NCBI GenBank assembly: GCA_039583875.1
Contig: CM077151.1
Coordinates: 113,664,609-113,728,608, forward strand
DNA from: Platanthera guangdongensis
Lineage: Eukaryota; Streptophyta; Magnoliopsida; Asparagales; Orchidaceae
Length of the DNA: 64,000 nucleotides
Direction: 5' to 3'
Positions 47,541-57,944 of this stretch are shown piece by piece. The position numbers and the translations under genes were made by a program. Each line of letters opens with the position of its first letter. The stretch's first letter is position 1. The notes beneath the pieces are model-generated. The model saw nothing but the letters and a program-made list of their open reading frames with translations, was not told where the DNA came from and made no database searches.

Positions 47541-47553
47541 GGCTATTTATAGA
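47541..47553 (-). promoter_or_regulatory. TATA box for antisense gene 1
   Basis: GGCTATTTATAGA on the + strand, TCTATAAATAGCC on the reverse strand, about 100 bp upstream of the ATG at 47442 and next to an 11-nt G run (47532-47542). Distance and sequence fit a plant core promoter. Confidence 0.65.
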
Positions 47554-47817
47554 AAAGGAAATCTGGGGTCAGGCTGTCCCATTGGCCCAGCTCGCCACCC
47601 CAACTCGCCAACCCAGCTCTCCGACTTCCGGCGCGTCCCAGTCAAGGCTAAGTCAAACATTGCAGTATATTATTTGAATAACGCATGTCCAAGAATATTA
47701 TAAAAACTACTTATTACAGATCAAGTTTAGGAAAAAAGGGCGGGGCGCGCGAGCAGGGGGAGCATCAGGATGCGAGTACCGGTCGGCTCGGCAAAGGAGC
47801 CGCCCTCTTACCTACCC

Positions 47818-48855
47818 CGGCCTCGCAGCTCCCGCCCCCCAGACTGCCCCGCGCGGAGCAGCTCGCGGATCCTCCCAGAATTCCTCTGCGCCACGGAGAG
47901 GCCATCGTCTATATCGTCCAGAAGCCGGGAGGGGGACATCAGCTCGCCAGCCTGGCCGCTTCGCACCTCGCCGGCGAGATGCGCGTAGTCGCGTTGCAGC
48001 GTCTCGTTGACCCCCTGCACCTCGCGCAGCCCGCACACCAGCTTCTTGAGAAGCTTGACCTCCCTCCTCGTCAGCTCGCCTTGATCCACTTCAGGACCCA
48101 GGTAAGAGTCCAGCGAGCTTGGGGAGGGGAGGGTGGAGTAGTGCGCTGCCCGCAAAGATTCCTCAGCAGCGGACTGGCTAGGGGGAGCTGTGAAGACAAG
48201 TATCAGCAAGAAGGGGAATGCAGGAAAAGTTCATGGGGCAAGAGTCCAAGCAAAATCGACCTGACGAGCTCGGCAGCTCAAAGGAGATGCGGGGAGGGAT
48301 GAACCTCAGATCCTTCCCGCGACCTGGGTCGTGAGTCCCCGGCGGAAGAAGCTCGAATCCCGGGGTGGGGATGGTCCCCAGACCCGCCCCCGCGGCCACG
48401 TCAGTTCGCCGAGGGGAGGGGGCGCGCACCGGCGAATTCGGCCTCTACGAGCTAACAGGAAGTATCCCGAAGAGAAGAGTCGTGTCCCGGGGATGGATAT
48501 CCGGCGTCGTGAACCGCGAGTCTGCGAGAACGGCCTCGCCTCGCGGTGTGGGCTCTCGCGGCGTGACGCACCCACCATCAGGTTGACCGTCCGGGTCGTC
48601 GCCGACCACGACAACCTCTATATCCTTCTCAAGAACTATCCAAGTGGAGGAGCCAGTCCCCATCTACAGGGTGGTCCTCAGGTCTTCATAAATTGGCTCA
48701 GCCGCTTTGGGGAACGGCTTCGACCTCTTTGAGCCGGGCTCGGTGGAGTCAACTTGAGGGATATTGGACGGGACCGCTGTCAGAGCGGCCACGCGAGCAG
48801 CCGAGGCCTGGCGAGCCCGGTTGAGGCGCTCTTGGATCTCCTAGGGAAGCGACAT
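47818..48855 (-). pseudogene. Tat-2 antisense gene 2 (unknown protein)
   Basis: A second reverse-strand coding region upstream of antisense gene 1. It starts at 48855 (MSLP, then a TAG) and continues as EIQERLNRARQASAARVAALTAV. A further stop falls near 48660, after which an open frame runs through VVVVGDDPDGQPDGG. A segment at about 48209-47818, probably a separate exon (acceptor-like TTCACAG), is helical and charged: LTRREVKLLKKLVCGLREVQ, LLDDIDDGLSVAQRN. No family recognised. The stops suggest decay; exon joints were not resolved. Confidence 0.5.
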
Positions 48856-48904
48856 CTTGGCAGCGTTAAAGCAAGGGGAAGGGCAAGAGCCAAGCAGGTA
48901 TGCA

Positions 48905-48919
48905 GGTATATATATAGCC
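48905..48919 (-). promoter_or_regulatory. TATA box for antisense gene 2
   Basis: GGTATATATATAGCC on the + strand gives GGCTATATATATACC on the reverse strand, about 50 bp upstream of the ATG at 48855. Confidence 0.55.
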
Positions 48920-49014
48920 GTAGGTGGCCCCCACCCAAAGATTCCCTCCAACTCGTCACCCTGCGCTCACCGCACACTTAGGGTTGGATGTTTCTTTCCG
49001 AGCTTTGTCAAGCT

Positions 49015-49032
49015 CAAAAGGAGCGAGGATTA
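49015..49032 (+). promoter_or_regulatory. Polypurine tract of Tat-2
   Basis: CAAAAGGAGCGAGGATTA directly before the 3' LTR; the expected position of the plus-strand primer. Confidence 0.7.
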
Positions 49033-49763
49033 TGTACAGCCCCGTGTCCGACGAGCAAGGTCGCCAGGAATCAGACAGATCGGGCAGAAGATGGTGGGCG
49101 AGCTCGGCATTCGTCGACCAGAGATCGGCATTCACCGACTAGAGATCGACATTCGTCGACCAAGATCAGCCTTCGTCGACCCCGAGCTCGGCATTCGCCG
49201 AGCTGGTCCAGGACAACTGATGGCGACCAAGGGATGGGCGAGCTCACCGTCCCAGCTCACGCCCTAATAACGGAGCTCGACAACAGCAGGCGAGCAGGAC
49301 CTGCCGAGGTGATCAAGCTCCCCAGCTCGCCTGGATGTGTGAGGTACTTTTTACTATTTTACCCCCGCTGCTCTGCCCATAGCCCTTCAAAACAGCGGAG
49401 TTTGGCTGTTGGCAGGCCCAGCCAAGAGTTTTCTGGTAATTTCAGGTCAGTTCTTTTGGTTATTGGCAGTTCAAATTCTAAAAACTATAAATAGGAACCA
49501 AGGGGTACCCCAGAAGGCATGCTTCCTATGCTCTCCTGCTCCAGTTTTCAAGTGCTTTCTGAGGGTACCTTAGCTCGGCCTCTGGCTAAGGAGGGGAAGC
49601 GCTCTGAGATCTTCCGGGTGTGTGGTGGGACCTCCCCGCCGAGCCCTTGGGTCGGTTTTTTCCTTGTCTTCTTTGTTGTTTAGCTTGCAGGAGTGAAGTA
49701 GGTGCGAGACCACCCCTTCCCCAAGGGCGAACTCCACAGGAGACCGAGAAATCAGTTTCAACA
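49033..49763 (+). repeat. 3' LTR of Tat-2
   Basis: It starts TGTACAGCCCCGTG and ends TTTCAACA, followed by the target duplication TGATG. TATA at 49485-49494 (CTATAAATAG). Nearly the same as the 5' LTR; the TTCGTCGACC unit array is one part-unit shorter. Confidence 0.93.
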
Positions 49764-49768
49764 TGATG

Positions 49769-50650
49769 AACATCTGAAGTGTAAAAACTCATTCTCTAGT
49801 ATAGTAAATTTTCATTCGTTATTTTTCCTTTTCAAATATCTAGCAACCACGTTATTGACAGATGCATTATCCATTGTAATGGTGAATATTTTCTTAATCC
49901 CCAATTCTGCCAAAAAAATTAGTATTTCATTGCTGATACCCTTCCCGGTATGATCAATGATTCTAACATAATTAAGAATCCTTTTTTGCAATCTTCAATC
50001 TCCATCTATCCAATGTCTAGTAAGACACATATATCCATATCTTTGAACACAGGTCCATGTATTTGTCGTTAGTCATATTCTTTTTGATCGCGAATATTTC
50101 TTTAAAGTTTTTCTCTCAGAAATGAAAAGATTACTGCAGTATTTGAAAATAGTCATTCGATATGGCACTTTGAACCTTGAATCCAACTAATTAGAGTAAT
50201 TTCTAAAGCCTTTGTTTTCTACAAATATGAAGGGCAACTCATAAACAACAACCATTCTAGTTAATGCAAAATGACATTGTTCTTCATCAAATTTAATGGC
50301 TATAAATTAACCAACGACAACCCCATCTTCTTGTTTCTCACTAAGAGATAACATTTTTAGTTGTTATCTTTTAACCTAAAACGACACAAAGTTAACATGT
50401 ACTCTTAAAGCACTTGTTCCATTCTTTTGAGGTTCAGCATCATAGTTTTTTGAGCAATGCTTGCACTTTGCTTTATCCATTCCTTCATTATCTTTAAGCT
50501 TGGTGAACCAATCCCACACAGTAGATTTAACATTATTATTATCAGAATCATCAATTTTATTTTTCTACAAGATGTGCTTTAAGTCATCGCTAACATTCAT
50601 AAAAGGTTCATTTCTTTTTCTTTATGTTGAGCACTCTCATCTTCTTCCAT
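49769..50650 (-). pseudogene. hAT transposase, N-terminal half (split by Tat-2)
   Basis: Read on the reverse strand from an ATG at 50650 (MEEDESAQHKEKEM). A BED-type zinc finger follows: WDWFTKLKDNEG, KCKHCSKNY, GTSALRVH (about 50400-50520). After several stops the catalytic-region blocks appear: RILNYVRIIDHTGKGISNE and FTITMDNASVNNVVARYLK (about 49830-49990), typical of plant hAT transposases. The last bases read a RCSSH-type motif that continues across the Tat-2 insertion into 32378 when one target-duplication copy is removed. Inactive because of stops and the insertion. Confidence 0.86.
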
Positions 50651-51667
50651 CACAATAGGTTCTTTTCATTTGTTTTTTTTTGAATGTCATCATCATCATC
50701 AATTTTGATGATTATTACAAACATAATGTTATTAAAATAAAAGCATGACATTTTATTATATAAATAAAAAGACAATGAACAAATATATACCTGCAAGCTT
50801 GCAACTAGAGGTCTAGAAGATGAGCCAACTTAGCCAAGGATTCGACAAGCACAAGTAGTTTAGAAGGCATGAGCTAATGACCCAATTTGTATATGTTTAG
50901 CATCTCCATTAGATATAAAGCCTGATAAAATATCACTTCAGGATCCTATCAATTCTAATACTGTAATCTATTATACAGGTATGTTGTAGCATATCCATTG
51001 CATGTTTATCTTCCATCGAATTTATTTAGAGTATTAAATGCAACTTAATTAATAATTGCAGATTCATAATTTGGAACGTGAAATTGAGGAAAAAAAGAAC
51101 AAATGAGGGTCCTAGAACAACATACAAACATAATGCAGATAACTATCAAAATCATCTATTATGTACACAAACACAATGCATATAGCAAGATATGAAGTAA
51201 TGGAAGTATGAAACTAATAAGAACGTGAAATAATGAAGAGAATATCTTATATCCTCCTTAGGTGAAGTATGGCCTTGGAGATCGCCTTCCTGGCATCCAT
51301 CTGGAGGGCGGCGGTTTTGTAGACTTGTAGTCAAAGGCTCGAAGGAGCAGCCAACACAATTTAAAATGGTAGAGTATGGCCGCGGAGAGATTGAAGAGGG
51401 GTTGCCGGTCCGGTCGACAAAGGCAAACAGAAGATTAAAGAGGAGATGGAGATCAGGAGATGCCGACACTCGGCAGCGGCGCAGTCGGGAGGGAAGACCG
51501 AGAAAGGAGGGCCGAGGGAAAACCGAGGGGGTGGGGAATGAGCTTCACTGATTCAGTCTTCACTCTTCATGCCGTAAACGAGTAAGCGACGACTTGACTA
51601 TCAAATATCAAATAGGGTTTGCCGGTTTGCTGTTTGCAAACCACAATGATTCAAACACATTAATTTA
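50651..51667. other. Upstream flank of the hAT pseudogene
   Basis: AT-rich to about 51250, then a short GC-rich segment (51290-51540) that may be the hAT 5' leader. Near 51610-51660 there are repeats of TTTGCTGTTTGC and AAACCACAA. No hAT terminal inverted repeat could be fixed and no gene is supported. Confidence 0.4.
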
Positions 51668-51797
51668 TGCTCCGTTTGGGGGGACTTATTTTCACCGGTC
51701 AAGTTGTTACGACCGCATGAACCAAAGCTTCATTAAGATCAGGTTCATGCGGTCGTAACCGCTTGACCGGGAAAAATAAGTCCCCCCAAACGGAGCC
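51668..51797. mobile_element. Tourist-like (Harbinger) MITE, 130 bp
   Basis: A near-perfect fold-back: the left end (T)GCTCCGTTTGGGGGGACTT and the complement of the right end agree over most of the length, including TGCGGTCGTAAC. It is flanked by the 3-bp duplication TTA (51665-51667 and 51798-51800), the PIF/Harbinger preference. Confidence 0.92.
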
Positions 51798-52132
51798 TTA
51801 GTAAACCGCAATGTTTGCTGTTTAACCTGCAACTCATTTTAGTCTAAAGATGCTGTTTGCCATGCCCAAACACATTTGGACCAATCCAATCTCAAAATTT
51901 TAATTTTTTAAATTATAAATCATAGTCACACTGCCGTGCAATTTTCACGATTTTTAAGAACAGAAAACTACACGCACCAATAAACATTCTATTTTCATAC
52001 CCCAAATCAAATCGCACCCTACCCTATCGGTTCACGTTTGAAGTTCGTTTTTTACTAGAATGTTCGAAATCACCTATTTGTGATGATTGGCACGGTCTTC
52101 CGAGTCGGACTCCAACGATCTTAGAAAGCTTA
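51798..52132. other. Unassigned spacer between the two Tourist-like MITEs
   Basis: AT-rich with GTTTGCTGTTTAACCTGC and GATGCTGTTTGCC words like those on the other side of the first MITE. No gene seen. Confidence 0.4.
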
Positions 52133-52266
52133 GGCTCTGTTTGGGGAGACTTATTTTTACCGGTCAAATGATTACGACCGCATGAATCGGACTGTAATTA
52201 AGGTCCGGGTCCGGCTTCATGCGGTCGTAATCATTTGACGGTGAAAATAAGTCCCCCCAAACGGAG
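52133..52266. mobile_element. Second copy of the Tourist-like MITE, about 134 bp
   Basis: Same terminal sequence (GGCTCTGTTTGGGGAGACTT, and AAGTCCCCCCAAACGGAG at the right) and the same TGCGGTCGTAATCATTTGAC core as the copy at 51668. A TTA precedes it (52130-52132) but the right flank has decayed. It lies about 180 bp upstream of the host-gene start codon. Confidence 0.85.
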
Positions 52267-52443
52267 TGCCGCTCGAGTCAGGATTTCCTCAGAGCCTCGC
52301 TTCTTTAATTGTCCCTTTATCCTCGTCGATCTTGGCAGTGAGAGTTCCATCGCTTTGGCTTTGCTTTTACCGGCCAGATAGAAACAAATTCGATTGTTCT
52401 CCCCCGACCGGCGCTAGGGTTTCCTCTCCATTTCATTTTATCA

Positions 52444-54216
52444 ATGGTTCGTTCGAGGAGTGAGGGCTCTAAGGATGACGCGAAGGCTGATGTCTCCAAT
52501 CAGTTTGATCGGTCCCGGGAAAGCGAAGCTTCCGATGAATCTGAGGAAATTGTGGGATCCCACCCATCCGGAAATCTTCTTGATGTTCGAAAAAGTGTTG
52601 GACCCTCCGTTGCCTTGCCCGGAAGGATCAGAGATGTTCTTCGTGATGGAGCAGAGTCTGATCCATTACTTGGGCGCGAGGAGGTGGACAATGGGATTTT
52701 TCTGTTGCTCCAAGCGCTAGATCATCAGGTTATGGGTGGATGCCGTTTAGATGAAAGGTTGAAGCCTCTGCTTAAGCAGAGTGCTACTGGTGGTGCCACA
52801 GAAGACCAATTTATCACCCAGCTAGTTCAGGTTCGTGAAACATATTCTATTTTCATGAGTGCCCTCTTTGGTTCATAAAAATGTATCCTTCTCATTAATC
52901 TGCGTTTTATAGCAGTATTTTATACAACTTCATATTTGGGTCGTTTTTTCTTTGAGGCTTCTTTTGAAATAAAGACACTAGCAATACTCTCTTTGGTTGG
53001 CCAATTATAAATAAATATTAATTAGATAAGTCATAACTTGAGTTTCTTTGGGTTGTAGCTTGTATGTATTTTTCCTTAGATATCTGTCAACTGCCATTGT
53101 CTTTTACAATATATTTGTAGTCATGATGTTGATTTATTAGAGAAATGCGCTATCTTAAGATTTACCATCAATATTAAAGTCATGTAATGCCCCGTTCGTT
53201 TCCTCTGTTTTCACAGGCGGTTTTCGTTTTCAGTTTTCGCGGTTCAAATACAGGTGTTCGTTTAGCAATGTTTTGCGCGGTTTTGGTTTTGAACTGAAAA
53301 CGCTCGGTTTTCATTCCTTCTAATTTTGCTCCTCCTCAAAACCGACCTCTCTAGGTCTGTTTTACTCGGTTTTGAGAATAGACATCCCGGCATTTCTTCC
53401 TCGTCCTGCTCGTACTCTTCCTCGTCAACGGATCCCCGCGCGCTGGATTCCCCCTCAGATTCATCATCTGATCCAGCACGGAGCCTCTCCCTTCGAATCG
53501 TCTTTATTTCCCTCTCGTCGCAGGACCCCTCTCCATTCTCGTCATCGCTGGCTTCCCTCCGAAGCATCAACGACGGTGGCAGTGCGTCCTCCGGATCGCT
53601 ATCGTAATCCAAGTCCTCCCCATCCGCCATCGTAACCTTGGGCAAATCTCTGGTAAGTGGTGTCCACAATGATCCGGATGGATGGATGGATGGATTTTGC
53701 CGCGGGTCGATCTAGGTTATTTTCCTGGGTGCAATTTTAGGGCTGAGAATGCAAGACACCTGAAATCGGAGAGGGAAACCTAGATGGGGTGAAAAGGAAA
53801 CGAACATCAGTTTTTGTTTTAACTCAAAACAAAACTTAAACTCATGCTTCAAACGAACATGTGTTTTCGTTTTGGCCCAAAACGAAAACGCATGATTTTT
53901 TCGTTTTGCACCAAAACGAAAACCTTAAACGAAAACAGAGCAAACGAACGGGGCCTAAGCTTTAATGAGAGATTATAATGTTATATGATTAATGGTTTAT
54001 GATATTTTTTGTATTTTGTATTCTTAAAGCTGGATTAACTATAAAATGCTAAACAGTCAATGAACTGAATGCCTCTTACTTTGTTTTTGTTCAATGCTAG
54101 TATTTTGAAGCATCAGAAGTTGCAGTTCTTGCCCGTTGCTTATGTGTACCTCTTGTTTCTGTTCGTGTGGGAAAGATTACCAAACAAGGGAACATGTTAT
54201 ACCCGACTGCTTTAAG
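52444..54216 (+). CDS. Conserved plant gene, first two exons (function not recognised)
   Basis: Exon 1 is 52444-52830: MVRSRSEGSKDDAKAD, a charged N-terminus, then IFLLLQALDHQVMGGCRLDE and EDQFITQLVQ, ending at the donor CAG|GTTCGT. Exon 2 is 54101-54216, after a pyrimidine-rich acceptor (TTGTTCAATGCTAG), and reads YFEASEVAVLARCLCVPLVS then VRVGKITKQGN, ending at AAG|GTAATT. Both joints are in phase. The 5' flank (TAGGGTTTCCTCTCC) looks like a plant leader. Later exons were not found before 64000, so the gene is either very long or truncated. The text has the look of a conserved plant protein but I cannot name it. Confidence 0.65.
53188..53955. mobile_element. Harbinger/Tourist-type element with a captured ORF (Pack-MITE candidate), in intron 1
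   Basis: Terminal inverted repeats of about 25 bp: the left end TGCCCCGTTCGTTTCCTCTG and the complement of the right end GGCCCCGTTCGTTTGCTCTG agree apart from two positions. Target duplication TAA at 53185-53187 and 53956-53958. The ends are rich in AAAACGAAAAC/GTTTTCGTTTT. The middle (53320-53660) has different composition and holds an acidic reverse-strand reading frame. No transposase is present. Confidence 0.88.
53262..53630 (-). CDS. Acidic ORF fragment carried by the Harbinger-type element
   Basis: Reverse-strand frame from the ATG at 53630 (MADGEDLDYDSDPEDALPPS), though the frame is open further upstream to 53669. The first 85 or so residues are rich in Asp, Glu, Ser and Arg (SDDESEGESSARGSVDEEEY), like the N-terminus of a nuclear acidic protein. 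The last 40 residues run into the element's inverted repeat. It looks like a captured first exon, with the upstream CCCAAGGTTACG as former leader. The donor gene was not recognised, and expression here is unproven. Confidence 0.5.
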   Translation of the reverse strand: MADGEDLDYDSDPEDALPPSLMLRREASDDENGEGSCDEREIKTIRRERLRAGSDDESEGESSARGSVDEEEYEQDEEEMPGCLFSKPSKTDLERSVLRRSKIRRNENRAFSVQNQNRAKHC

Positions 54217-55900
54217 GTAATTTAATTTACTTATCTTTTATTTATTCATTTCATTATTTGAATTGATGTAAATTAATTTTATCATTCAAAGCAATTATAT
54301 TGAAGTATTTTTGAATGATATTACTTACCATTTATTCCCATTATGCATCTTAAATTGGAGTTTTATTTGATACTTTATATGTCTTACCCATGTTATAATT
54401 TTTAAAGGTTTGCTAGTTTAAAATACATAAAGCTATTATATTTAGATTTTAGATGCCCTGTAGTCGGTGAATTAAATATGATTATGCATGTTGAATGCAT
54501 GCATTCCTACTAATTTAATTGAACTAATGTTGAAAACATTCTAGTATTTTTTCAATAGAAATTTGCTACTTGGACCGATTAGTAGATATGTTCTATGTCA
54601 ATGAATGATTGATATAATGATTCTTAATTGTGATATTACCTAAAATGGGCACTTTAAAAAAATAGAAGTGTTGGTTTTTATGAGAGGAGTACTCCCTAAC
54701 GATTCCGGAACGCACTTGCTGACCATTTCGGAGTTCTCGCGAACCACTCCACTTCTTATAGTTAGCATGCTTTACTGCACCTTGTAAGCGGACAACTTGT
54801 ATTTTTGGAGGCTGCCCGCAGGTAAAACCCCCAAGGTTATAAAGTGGACATAAACGATAGCTTTAAAGGCATCATAGAACGAGCCAAGACTTCGTCAGTA
54901 CTCAAACGTCCAAGAAATGGACTTGTGAGTACCTTAGTGGAGTACTATTTTTTCATCTATAACATTGTTGTAGCTTTTTTCAATCAATCAATAATATCAC
55001 ACACAACTAAGGTTCGCATTGTGCAAAATCTGGTCTCGCCGTCTACAACATCCCTTTTCTCCTTGCCATGGTATTTGTAACATATGGCACTCGCCCACTC
55101 ACAGTCCCCTCGTCTTATTTTCTGCTAAGTGTGGATTTGTCTTACTTTTCACCCCAACATTAGTATCAAGGATTGGATTTACATACTTTTCGGACTCATA
55201 TGATGAAGTTAAATCATCAATGTTGAATTTTCATACTCTTAGGTATATTTAATTCATAGACATTTGACTCAATTCTTTGTATTATTGCATAGGCAGCTTG
55301 CCATTTAATTTTGTTGTTTCTACCTAGGGAAATCTCTTTTCCTTAATTTATCTATCATTTGCTGGCCTTCTCTAATGCTCTACTCTTTCCTGTGAATGTC
55401 TGTGTAAATTTTATAATTTTAACCACTTATTATAATTTTACGACAGACAAATTTATGTAGTTCATGCAAATGATATAAAGACAAGAAATGTGAATGATAC
55501 AATATAGGCGAATCATGTAGTATATGGAGGTTCTCACACAACAAATGTGGATGATGAATAATACTTATTAGACATGAACAACTTATTATGAGACTCTATG
55601 ATGATATAGTGGTCTGGAGGCTTTGGTAACGGGTTATAGAAAATTTTGTGGTGAATGCGATGATCACTCAGATAATCACCACTGACATCGACAATTGGAT
55701 ATGATATAGTATGATGAATGACACCTAGAGCATTGGTAATGATGTAGGCCGAGAGGGCCAAGTTGAATTTTATGCGCGCATAAATCACTCCTGACGTATA
55801 AACTTCGGTGACTTGTTAATTTTAGTTGAGAACAAATTCTCGACCATTTTCAGATTGAACCTTGACGAAATCCATTAATCCACAAGCAAGAACAAAAAAC
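54217..55900. other. AT-rich stretch downstream of exon 2, nothing assigned
   Basis: Probably intron or intergenic sequence. Short open frames here (for example 54844-55080) have no recognisable motif. A GC-richer block at 54670-54840 looks like an old repeat but was not identified. Confidence 0.4.
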
Positions 55901-55910
55901 AATAATTTAT

Positions 55911-56070
55911 GAACAACAATAACAACACTCAAGCCTTTATCCCACTATAGTGGGGCCGGCTATATGGATCCTTTGTCGCTATTGTGCCCTATCTTTTGTC
56001 ATAATCTCACAAATGCCTAAGTACACCATGTCTTTCCTTATAGTTTCATTTCAAGTCTTTATTGGTCTAC
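55911..56070 (-). mobile_element. SINE-like tail (Au-type), reverse orientation
   Basis: On the reverse strand the sequence reads GGATCCATATAGCC...GGGATAAAGGCTTG followed by GTTGTTATTGTTG, resembling the 3' end and TTG-rich tail of the Au SINE family widespread in flowering plants. The 5' part is too diverged to delimit; pol III boxes were not confirmed. Confidence 0.55.
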
Positions 56071-57050
56071 TCTAAATTTATGAATAACGACAATAAAAAC
56101 ATATTGAACGTCCGAGGTAAGCTTTATATTTAGTTAATTGGATTGCATAAAGTTATGATAAGTAGATGGATCAATTAAGACTAGGCAGAGTTTACCAAGG
56201 CATACACAAGCTATGACTAGAATGGGGTCTTTCAGAGTTCAGTTGCGCCTTAATAAAGTTGATTATTGCAGAAATGTTGTTGCTAAAGTGGGCTGTCAGA
56301 GGGAAAGTTGTAGTTGAGGACAACCCTAGTTAGGTGTGCGGAATATGCTGAAGTCGGCGGAGGGGCGGGCCCTGAACGACTAGATCGCCAGATAGTTGTT
56401 TATGTTGACGACGACCTGAGTGGGCCATTGAGTCGTCAAATGGTGCGATTATGGAGGCTGATTTATTGAAGGGACCAGGTTGTGGCGTTGGCGACACATT
56501 CTCATTGTAGTGGGATGCACACCTATGACCTTGTTGTATAGGACGCTTCTGTCAATTTCGTCGGTGAGAGCGGGCGGGTGTGGCGCACTGATTGCAGTGT
56601 TGGGAGCGCTTACCAGAGCTAACAAAGGGAATCAATCTGAAGAATCGATTCCAATGTTATTCTTTTCGGCCCCTTCTTTCATAGGAGGCTCTTTAATACA
56701 AATCGAAAGTGCCTTTTTTTAATTCTTTCCAAATACCACAGTTTTATTTATTTTTCCAAAGTTAACCATAGTTTATTCCTTTTCCACAATCTCTCGGGTT
56801 GGCATTTAAATAAATGTACAAATTTATAATGTTTTATTTATTTTCCAAATTGTCAAGGGAGAACCAAAATTTGCCCTTTATTTATTTCCTTTCAACTAGT
56901 TATTTCCCAATTCACTTAGTTATTAATTTCTCCTATTGGGGGATCGATTTTGATTCTTAATTTGAAGTATTAATTTTATGCGTCCATAATTAAATTAAGC
57001 TTGCCTCTTTCGTCCTAGCAACTCAAATTGCCGGATCATTTATTCAGGAT
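56071..57050. other. Unassigned stretch
   Basis: A GC-richer block at about 56330-56640 between AT-rich flanks. No protein motif, RNA gene or element end recognised. Confidence 0.35.
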
Positions 57051-57169
57051 CTCACTGGGTGGTCAAATCCATGAGCTGGAACTTAAAACACGTTAGTGCA
57101 TGGAAAAATTGACAAAATAAATACAATAACAAATAATAAACATATAAATGACCCGTGAAGATATCATGC

Positions 57170-57427
57170 GTCCTCGAATGCAGCGACGGTTGCTTCAATT
57201 CCCCCGGCGTTGACAGAGCTCGACCTCGACGAAAACTCGCAAAAATTGGCAATTGAGAGATCAGGCGTCATCACCAGCGTAAAATCGGATAAATGTCTTG
57301 GACAATCAACTGGTAGCTCGATGCGCTTCCGAACTTGAAAGAAATGAATCTTCCTTTGTTGTAGCTTTTGATATGCCCCTAGAGTAAATCTCTGCTTCTT
57401 GAAATATGCAAACACTGAATCTCCCAT
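57170..57427 (-). pseudogene. Gypsy integrase C-terminal fragment
   Basis: The reverse frame from 57427 reads GDSVFAYFKKQRFTLGAYQK and KLQQRKIHFFQVRKRI, the pattern seen after the integrase core in gypsy polyproteins (GDLVMVHLRKERFP, YNKLKMKK, GPFKI). The end (DLSIANFCEF) parallels their FNVADLYEF. Only a fragment remains, downstream of the integrase piece at 57706-57924 on the same strand, so both probably derive from one element. Confidence 0.65.
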
Positions 57428-57705
57428 TGAAAAATATCACACGCGATCATAACGGCTGACCATGAATTTATATATTTCAAAGGTTACTTGCAAATTATTA
57501 GCAATAATTTTGTGCAATTTTGTCAAATAATTAATGTGAACTTGCATATTAAATGAAATACGTTCATAGAATGGTAAGAGCCTAAGAGGTGACAGTCAAT
57601 TTGGTGGGTTATAAATAACCCATAAGTAATCTTGAAAGAAGATTTATTAGTGGAGCCATTTTTAGAATTATTAAATACGAATTTTGCTTGTAGAAGTATA
57701 AAATT

Positions 57706-57924
57706 TCATTGCTCTAAATTCACCCTAGTTAAACATTTAAGAAAGCCCCCAAGGCTTTTAATAAAAATCTCAGTTTGTCCATCAGTTAGAGAGTGATAAG
57801 TACTAGTACACTCAAATTTGGTTCCCAGTCGACCCCATAATGTATTCCAAAAATACTCCTTAAAATGTTTAATATATTGTGGCAAATCAACTCTTATTTT
57901 GCTTGTAGAAGTATAAAATTTCAT
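57706..57924 (-). pseudogene. Gypsy integrase core fragment
   Basis: The reverse frame reads EYFWNTLWGRLGTKFECTST then YHSLTDGQTE, matching the gypsy integrase stretch FWKTLWG-x-LGTK-x-x-x-ST-x-YHPQTDGQTE, which carries the catalytic Glu. A 40-bp sequence (GCTTGTAGAAGTATAAAATT...) occurs at each side, at about 57688 and 57901. The rest of the element is missing. Confidence 0.8.
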
Positions 57925-57944
57925 TGCTCTAGATTCACTCTAGC

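Larger units (their letters stand above)
32379..49763 (+). mobile_element. Tat-2, a 17.4-kb Ty3/gypsy Tat-lineage retrotransposon
   Basis: LTRs are 32379-33134 and 49033-49763, with a perfect target duplication TGATG (32374-32378 and 49764-49768). Order: 5' LTR, degenerate primer site, gag, protease, RT, RNase H, archaeal-type RNase H, integrase, tandem arrays, two reverse-strand genes, polypurine tract, 3' LTR. A solo LTR occupies 36658-41346, so the element proper is about 12.7 kb. Several frameshifts and stops make pol non-functional. It sits inside a hAT transposase gene. Confidence 0.93.

Noticed and set aside
52831..52878. Extension of exon 1 to the TAA at 52876
   Set aside because: The earlier CAG|GT donor at 52830 joins exon 2 in phase, whereas no GT donor near the stop does. 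The extension is open and looks codon-like, so an unspliced short product cannot be fully excluded.
54844..55080. 78-codon frame after the host exons
   Set aside because: No similarity to the host protein, no splice-site support, AT-rich surroundings.
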